Of a stretch of DNA of 64,000 nt, positions 58,469 through 64,000 are shown one piece after another; position 1 is the first letter of the stretch, and each line of letters opens with the position of its first letter. A program made the translations under genes and the position numbers. The stretch is taken from contig OZ244938.1 of NCBI GenBank assembly GCA_965222175.1, forward strand, positions 496,001 to 560,000. Direction: 5' to 3'. The notes under the pieces are model-generated. The model was not told where the DNA came from and did not search any database. It saw only the letters and a program-made list of their open reading frames with translations. Source of the DNA: NORP240 sp965222175. GTDB lineage: Bacteria; Pseudomonadota; Gammaproteobacteria; Pseudomonadales; Pseudohongiellaceae.

Positions 58469-59884
58469 ATGTCGGAATCTTTCGAATCCCCGCCACGTAC
58501 TTCGGGCGGCAACAGCCCGTTGTCGTCCCTCAAGGTGCCACCCAGCTCCATTGAAGCGGAACAGGCGGTGATCGGTGGTCTGATGCTGGACAACAGCGAA
58601 TGGGACAATGTCTCGGACCTGGTAATCGCCGAGGATTTTTACCGCCCCGAACACCAGATTATTTTCCGGGTGATGGTGCAGCAGAGCGAAGACAACCAGC
58701 CAATCGACGTGGTTACCCTCGGCGAGGCCCTGGACCGGCTGCATGAACTGGATAGCGCCGGTGGCATCGATTATCTCGGCGAACTCGCTGCCAATGCCCG
58801 TGGCACGGCCAACATCAAGGCCTACGCTGAAATCATCCGGGAGCGCGCGATCCTGCGCAAGCTGATCCGGGTGGCCAACGAGGTGGCGGACAGTGGCTAC
58901 AATCCCCGCGAGCGCAAGGCAGCGGAAGTCCTGGACGACGCTGAACGCAAGATTTTCGATATTGGCGACGACCGCCCACGGGACGGCGGTCCGCAACCCA
59001 TCAATCCTATTCTTCATCACGTCGTGGAGCAGATTGACGAACTGTCGGGGACAGACGGTGGTCTAACCGGTCTGACCACGGGATACACCGACCTGGACAA
59101 TATGACCAACGGCTGGCAGAAATCCGACCTGATCATCGTTGCCGGCCGGCCTTCCATGGGTAAAACCGCGTTCGCCATGAACCTGGTGGAAAACGCGTTG
59201 ATGACGGCAAGCAGGCCGGTACTGGTGTTCAGCCTGGAGATGCCGGCCGAGAGCCTGGTAATCAGGATGATTTCCTCCCTGGGCAAGGTGGATCAGAATC
59301 TGCTGCGTACCGGGCAACTGGAGGACGACGACTGGCCAAGATTCACTGCTGCGGTGGCCCAGCTCAAGGACAAACCGCTGCTCATCGATGACAGTCCCGG
59401 ACTGAGTCCCATGGAGATGCGTTCCCGCGCGCGGCGCGTCCGACGGGAATACGGCGATCTGGGTATGGTAGTCGTGGACTACCTGCAGCTGATGCAGATA
59501 AAGGGCACGTCGGAGAATCGTGTCGGCGAGATTTCCGAGATCTCCCGATCCTTGAAGCTGCTGGCCCGTGAATTCGAGTGTCCGGTGATTGCGCTTTCCC
59601 AGTTGAACCGCTCTCTGGAACAACGCCCCAACAAGCGGCCGGTGATGTCCGACCTTCGGGAATCCGGAGCCATTGAGCAGGACGCGGATGTCATTACCTT
59701 CATCTACCGCGACGAGGTCTATCACGAGGACAGTGCCGATCAGGGTGTTGCCGAGATAATCATTGGCAAACAACGTAACGGGCCTATCGGTACGGTAAGA
59801 CTGGCATTCATCGGTAAACACACCCGTTTCGAGAACTTCGCCCAGCCTCGCTACGATGACAGCTACACCCACGATGCGTATTGA
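58469..59884 (+). CDS. dnaB: Replicative DNA helicase DnaB
   Basis: A 471-residue hexameric helicase. The N-terminal domain has PPSSIEAEQAVIGGLMLDN; the RecA-like motor domain has Walker A GRPSMGKTAFAMN (about 227-239), Walker B MVVVDYLQLM and the arginine finger region SQLNRSLEQRPNKRPVMSDLRESG. It unwinds DNA at the replication fork. No intein is present. Start ATG at 58469, 70 bases after the terminator. Confidence 0.97.
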   Translation: MSESFESPPRTSGGNSPLSSLKVPPSSIEAEQAVIGGLMLDNSEWDNVSDLVIAEDFYRPEHQIIFRVMVQQSEDNQPIDVVTLGEALDRLHELDSAGGIDYLGELAANARGTANIKAYAEIIRERAILRKLIRVANEVADSGYNPRERKAAEVLDDAERKIFDIGDDRPRDGGPQPINPILHHVVEQIDELSGTDGGLTGLTTGYTDLDNMTNGWQKSDLIIVAGRPSMGKTAFAMNLVENALMTASRPVLVFSLEMPAESLVIRMISSLGKVDQNLLRTGQLEDDDWPRFTAAVAQLKDKPLLIDDSPGLSPMEMRSRARRVRREYGDLGMVVVDYLQLMQIKGTSENRVGEISEISRSLKLLAREFECPVIALSQLNRSLEQRPNKRPVMSDLRESGAIEQDADVITFIYRDEVYHEDSADQGVAEIIIGKQRNGPIGTVRLAFIGKHTRFENFAQPRYDDSYTHDAY

Positions 59885-59976
59885 CGGACTGCCCGTCGCC
59901 ATCGCCACTGGACCCTGCCGGCACCCTGTCCCGCTTCCCGCGGGTTTGCCGCCCGGAAACTGGAGGCGAATAAACC

Positions 59977-61128
59977 ATGGCTGAACCGAACCGGCGAAGA
60001 GCCTGGGCCGATATCGACCTTGGGGCTCTGCGCGCGAACCTGGCACGGGTGCGTGACTGTAACTCCCAGTCCAGGATCACGGCCATCATCAAGGCCAATG
60101 CCTACGGTCACGGTCTGGCCAGGGTCGCTGCCGCACTGGGTCAGGACGGCAGCCCGGTGGCTTGTTTCGGGGTCGCTACGGTAGATGAGGCGACGGTATT
60201 GCACGGCCTGGGTACCGGTCGACGAATCCTGGTGCTGCAGGGATTCGCCAACCTGGAACAGGCCCGCTACCTGGTGGAAGCGGGCCTGGAATTCGTCATC
60301 CATGCCGATTACCAGCTGGCGTTGCTCAAACGTGCCTTGCGGGACCGGTCAGGGGGCAGGCCCCTGACCGTGTGGTTGAAGCTGGATACCGGCATGCATC
60401 GGCTGGGCCTGAACAGCGATGAATTCCGGGATGCGCTTGACAGTCTTCAGGCCCTGCCCCAGGTAAGCCGGATCGTGTTGATGTCGCACCTGGCCTGTGC
60501 CGACGATCCCGGTGACGAAGCAGCGGTGGCCATGACCAGGCTGCAGCTGGACCGGTTTCAATCCGCCTGTTCAGCGCCGGATGTCAGCCCCGGGATGGAG
60601 ATTTCCCGGAGCCTTGCCGCGTCGGCGGGCGTCATGGCCTGGCCCGCCACCCACTTCGAATACCTGCGTCCCGGAATCATGCTTTACGGGGGATCACCTT
60701 TTACCCACAAAACCGGCCTGGAACTCGGGCTGCAACCGGTGATGAACCTGCGGGCCAGGCTCATTGCCATCAAGACGGTGGCGGCCGGCGACAGTGTCGG
60801 CTACGGGGCAACCTACACCTGCGACAAGGCCACTCGCATTGGCGTCGTTGCCATTGGTTACGGTGATGGTTACCCGCGCAAGGCGCCTAATGATACGCCG
60901 GTGCTGGTGCAGACGCCCCGGGGCTTGCAACGTTCCCGACTCATCGGGCGCGTTTCCATGGATATGCTCACCATCGACCTGGACGGGTTCGACGATGTGG
61001 AGGTCGGCGGGGAAGTGGTCCTGTGGGGCGATACCCTGGCGGCGGATGAAATCGCCGGACTGGTTGGTACCATCTCCTATGAACTATTCTGCCAGGTAAC
61101 CGATCGGGTACCGTTCAATTATTACTGA
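59977..61128 (+). CDS. alr: Alanine racemase
   Basis: A 383-residue PLP enzyme converting L- to D-alanine for peptidoglycan. The PLP lysine is in AIIKANAYGHG (about residue 38); the C-terminal catalytic Tyr is in DSVGYGATYTCDK; GRVSMDMLTIDLDGF and VTDRVPFNYY complete the pattern. It begins 92 bases after dnaB, an order found in many gammaproteobacteria. Confidence 0.96.
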   Translation: MAEPNRRRAWADIDLGALRANLARVRDCNSQSRITAIIKANAYGHGLARVAAALGQDGSPVACFGVATVDEATVLHGLGTGRRILVLQGFANLEQARYLVEAGLEFVIHADYQLALLKRALRDRSGGRPLTVWLKLDTGMHRLGLNSDEFRDALDSLQALPQVSRIVLMSHLACADDPGDEAAVAMTRLQLDRFQSACSAPDVSPGMEISRSLAASAGVMAWPATHFEYLRPGIMLYGGSPFTHKTGLELGLQPVMNLRARLIAIKTVAAGDSVGYGATYTCDKATRIGVVAIGYGDGYPRKAPNDTPVLVQTPRGLQRSRLIGRVSMDMLTIDLDGFDDVEVGGEVVLWGDTLAADEIAGLVGTISYELFCQVTDRVPFNYY

Positions 61129-61168
61129 CAACGCCTGACTGGCGTTTTACCGCGGATCAATTCTACTC

Positions 61169-62554
61169 ATGGCTAAATCGGCAAAGCCCAGCAAAACCAG
61201 GGTCGCCTACGTGTGTTCCGACTGCGGGGCAGAACACGCACAGTGGCAGGGGCAGTGCGCCGCCTGCAAGGCCTGGAACACGCTTACACGAATCAGCCTG
61301 GGCAGCGCCGGTTCGCCCGCTGCCAGGGCCGATTTCCGCAAGGGATACAGCGGCCAGAATTCGCCGGTGCAGACGCTGGCCGACATCGACCTGAGTACAG
61401 TGCCAAGAATCAGTACCGGGCAGGAGGAACTTGATCGCGTCCTTGGCGGGGGACTTGTTCCTGGATCCGTGGTGCTGATCGGCGGCAACCCGGGTGCCGG
61501 TAAGAGCACCCTGCTCCTGCAGGTCATGTGCACGCTGGCCGAATCCCGGGAAGCCCTGTACGTAACCGGCGAGGAATCCCTGCAACAGGTTGGCATGCGG
61601 GCCAGCCGTCTCGGCCTGCCCGACAGGAAGCTGAAAATGCTGGCGGAAACCAACGTGGAGAAAATCTGCCAGGCCGCCGGTGAACACAATCCGGCGCTGC
61701 TGGTGGTTGACTCCATCCAGGTCATGCACAGCGCCGACATACCTTCCGCGGCAGGCAGTGTGTCCCAGGTTCGTGAGTGTGCCGCCTACCTGATCCAGTA
61801 CGCGAAACAGACCGGGACCGTGCTGTTCCTGGTGGGTCACGTCACCAAGGAAGGGAATCTTGCCGGACCCAAGGTTCTGGAGCACATGATTGACTGCTTC
61901 CTGATGCTGGAAGGTGACAGCGACAACCGGTACCGGATTCTGCGGGGGCTGAAAAACCGTTTTGGCGCAGTCAACGAGCTTGGTGTATTTGCCATGACCG
62001 AAACCGGGCTCAAGGAAGTTCGCAATCCTTCGGCAATCTTTCTGGCTAGATCTGAAGAAGAGGTCGCCGGTTCCCTGGTGGTCGTCCTGTGGGAGGGTAC
62101 ACGCCCCCTGCTGGTGGAAATCCAGGCCCTGGTGGATGGCAGTCAGCTGTCTAATCCCAGGCGGGTAACAGTTGGCATGGACCAGAGTCGGATAGCCATG
62201 TTGCTGGCGGTGCTCCATCGCCATGGTGGATTGTACATGGCGGACCAGGATGTGTTTGTCAACGTGGTCGGGGGGGTCAAGGTAAGCGAGACCAGCGCCG
62301 ACCTGGCAGTTATCCTGGCACTGGTATCCAGTTTCAGGGATCAGCCCATGAGCCGGGACCTGGTGGTATTCGGTGAAGTTGGCCTGGCCGGCGAGATCCG
62401 ACCGGTGCCCGGCGGCCAGGAACGTCTGCGGGAGGCGGCCAAGCACGGCTTCAAGCGAGCCATCGTACCCAGGGCCAACCTGCCGAAATCAACCATCAAG
62501 GGCATGGAAGTGGTAGGCGTCAACAAGGTCATGGAGGCCCTTGAGGCGTTGTAG
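61169..62554 (+). CDS. radA: DNA repair protein RadA (Sms)
   Basis: A 461-residue RecA-like, branch-migrating helicase. The zinc finger is CSDCGAEHAQWQGQCAAC (about 16-33), the Walker A is GGNPGAGKSTL (about 107-117), the characteristic KNRFG follows Walker B (about 264-268), and a Lon-like domain ends the protein (YMADQDVFVNVVGGVKV, DLVVFGEVGLAGEIRPV). It processes recombination intermediates. It starts 40 bases after alr, probably cotranscribed. Confidence 0.97.
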   Translation: MAKSAKPSKTRVAYVCSDCGAEHAQWQGQCAACKAWNTLTRISLGSAGSPAARADFRKGYSGQNSPVQTLADIDLSTVPRISTGQEELDRVLGGGLVPGSVVLIGGNPGAGKSTLLLQVMCTLAESREALYVTGEESLQQVGMRASRLGLPDRKLKMLAETNVEKICQAAGEHNPALLVVDSIQVMHSADIPSAAGSVSQVRECAAYLIQYAKQTGTVLFLVGHVTKEGNLAGPKVLEHMIDCFLMLEGDSDNRYRILRGLKNRFGAVNELGVFAMTETGLKEVRNPSAIFLARSEEEVAGSLVVVLWEGTRPLLVEIQALVDGSQLSNPRRVTVGMDQSRIAMLLAVLHRHGGLYMADQDVFVNVVGGVKVSETSADLAVILALVSSFRDQPMSRDLVVFGEVGLAGEIRPVPGGQERLREAAKHGFKRAIVPRANLPKSTIKGMEVVGVNKVMEALEAL

Positions 62555-62589
62555 GCAAGGCCCGGTAGCAGTGCAGGCCAGCCCCGTCA

Positions 62590-63912
62590 TCAGTTGTCCA
62601 GCAGGCGGTGTATCAGGATTGCCGCCCTGCCGGTTACCTGTACGAATGAATCCAGGTCGGCCTGCTCCCGCTGGGAATGGGCGCCGGTGCCGATGATGCC
62701 CAGGGAATCAAGTGTAGGAAGGCCGGCGGCCTGGGTCAGTGAGCCGTCTGTGCCACCACCGGAGTCGGCGATTCCAATCTGCTCCCCAAGCAGGGCGCCG
62801 ATGGCAACCGCTCGGTATAATAAACGATCCGATTCAGGCGTGGGAATTTTAGGCGGCCTGTGCAGGTTGAGCCACACGTCGGTGCTGATGTCGTCAGATT
62901 CCGACGGCACGCTGAAAGGCGTTGCGGCGATTGTTTCGAATTGTTGTTGGGCGGCCGTGCCCTGTTCCGGGAGCGGATAGCGCAGATCAACGTAAGCCTC
63001 CGCACATGGCGCAACCATATTGCGCGCTTCGCCACCGCTGACCAGCCCGACGTTAACCGTCAGCCCGGTCTCATAGTCTGTCATGTTTTCCAGTTCAATG
63101 ATCTTGTAGGCCAGTTCTCTTATCGCCGAGCGGCCATCCTGGTGTGCAGCACCGGCATGAGAGGCGCGTCCGTTAACGACGAAACGGGCCTGGCCAAGTC
63201 CCTTGCGCTGCCGGATCTGGTTATTATTTACCGATCCCTCGAATACCAGTCCGTAATCGTGAAGGACTGCCTGTTCTTCAAGATACTGACGGGACGACAG
63301 GGAGCCGACCTCTTCGTCGCTGTTCAGCAGTACGCTCAGATTTCTGCCGTTCAGCAGTTCGAACTCCTCCAGCGCCTTCAGCGCAAACAGCATCACCACC
63401 AGTCCGCCTTTCATATCGAATACCCCGGGTCCGCGGATGATGCCGTTTTCCAGGCTGAATTGCTGGAATGGACTGTCCACGGGAAACACGGTGTCCATAT
63501 GTCCCATCAGCAGGACGCTGTTACCTGAACCGGTACGCCGGGCCAGCAGGTGATCGGCCACGTCAATGCTGAGGTCGCTTCCGGGGCATTGGGGCATATC
63601 GATCACGCCGCCGGGGAGATTGCTGGTGGTGAATCCAAGGCCTGCCAGCTCCCGGGCGAACAGCCTGGAGAGTTCTACCATGCCGGGCTTGTTGAGACTG
63701 CCGGAATTAATATTGGTGATGGTTTCCAGCAATTCCACCATTTCACCCTGGCGATTGCCCAGCCATTGCAGCATTTCCTGCTCAACGGCACTGAGCGGTG
63801 GTTCTTCGACTTCGGCGGCCGGGAGTGTCCGGCCGGCGCAGAGCAGTGCGCCGATGACGAGCAGCACATGCAGTTTCCGCTGCGGGCTCCAATGATGTCT
63901 GCAGGTTTGCAT
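62590..63912 (-). CDS. M20-family metallopeptidase (glutamate carboxypeptidase-like)
   Basis: About 440 residues if started at the ATG at 63912; an in-frame start at 63939 adds nine. The signal peptide is LHVLLVIGALLCAGRTLPAA, so it is periplasmic. Zinc motifs: LLMGHMDTVFP (His, Asp), GVFDMKGGL (bridging Asp), LLNSDEEVGS (catalytic Glu pair) and a GRASHAGAAHQDG dimerisation-domain block; TDGSLTQAAGLPTLD near the end. This is the CPG2 / peptidase T-like branch that removes C-terminal residues such as glutamate. It is convergent with radA. Confidence 0.87.
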   Translation of the reverse strand: MQTCRHHWSPQRKLHVLLVIGALLCAGRTLPAAEVEEPPLSAVEQEMLQWLGNRQGEMVELLETITNINSGSLNKPGMVELSRLFARELAGLGFTTSNLPGGVIDMPQCPGSDLSIDVADHLLARRTGSGNSVLLMGHMDTVFPVDSPFQQFSLENGIIRGPGVFDMKGGLVVMLFALKALEEFELLNGRNLSVLLNSDEEVGSLSSRQYLEEQAVLHDYGLVFEGSVNNNQIRQRKGLGQARFVVNGRASHAGAAHQDGRSAIRELAYKIIELENMTDYETGLTVNVGLVSGGEARNMVAPCAEAYVDLRYPLPEQGTAAQQQFETIAATPFSVPSESDDISTDVWLNLHRPPKIPTPESDRLLYRAVAIGALLGEQIGIADSGGGTDGSLTQAAGLPTLDSLGIIGTGAHSQREQADLDSFVQVTGRAAILIHRLLDN

Positions 63913-64000
63913 TCTTCCGATTCTCCCCAGGGTATCCACGTGGTTCCCAGACTACACCATCCGGCCGTGGGGCCGCTACCCGGCAGGGGCGAGACCGGTT

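Noticed and set aside
1..64000. CRISPR array or retron/diversity-generating reverse transcriptase
   Set aside because: No short regularly spaced direct repeats with unique spacers and no reverse transcriptase or Cas-like protein were seen.

Overview
The window comes from a gammaproteobacterium. The last 11.7 kb is conserved chromosome in an order usual for this class: rnr, rlmB, rpsF, rpsR, a DUF2232-type membrane protein, rplI, dnaB, alr, radA. The DUF2232-type gene between rpsR and rplI and the GC-rich coding recall Pseudomonadales/Cellvibrionales-like marine lineages. No species can be named from the sequence.

Region 1 (1-1436) is GC-rich accessory DNA: the end of an Xre/MbcA-type antitoxin, a RES-domain toxin and a DEDDh exonuclease, all overlapping on the + strand.

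Region 2 (about 1437-30229) is an AT-richer, cassette-like array of about 25 unrelated single genes. Nearly all are on the + strand: HAD, M24, M20-unrelated serine hydrolases, three GNATs, NUDIX, HIT, PIN, GFA, LptA-like, metallophosphoesterase, S41, an esterase with TPR, a cyanophycinase-like protein and several lipoproteins. Each has its own leader. Four convincing integron attC sites lie here, three of them in tandem around two one-gene cassettes, but no integron integrase is in the window. Most other gene junctions instead hold members of at least three repeat families (called A, B and C here). These open with GTCCGCT-TGA-GCCG and close with TAAACCC-AAGCGGA, so their ends can pair. Two IS1182-type elements sit inside such repeats, and an IS110/IS1111-type element abuts one. 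A further repeat, D, occurs at the right edge of the array and once within it.

Region 3 (30230-43440) is a conjugation module of the ICE type (MPF_G, like ICEHin1056/PFGI-1), from the RAQPRD protein through VirB4/TraC to a TraG-N-like protein. A NERD-domain gene is inserted on the opposite strand, and a small early gene carries an apparent frameshift. Coupling protein, relaxase and integrase are not in the window.

Region 4 (43441-52123) is ICE cargo: a minus-strand block with an XRE-ImmA/IrrE protein and its overlapping partner (toxin-antitoxin-like), a metallophosphoesterase split by an IS256-type element, an AbiEi/AbiEii type IV toxin-antitoxin pair behind two very long palindromes, two minus-strand hypotheticals and a short ArdA antirestriction gene. 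The island ends at the 3' end of tRNA-Leu(CAG), the probable integration site.

Taken together, an ICE-like island next to tRNA-Leu carries its transfer module, defence and anti-defence genes, and a large gene-cassette array inserted just upstream of the RAQPRD gene. The array and its non-attC repeats are the most unusual content.
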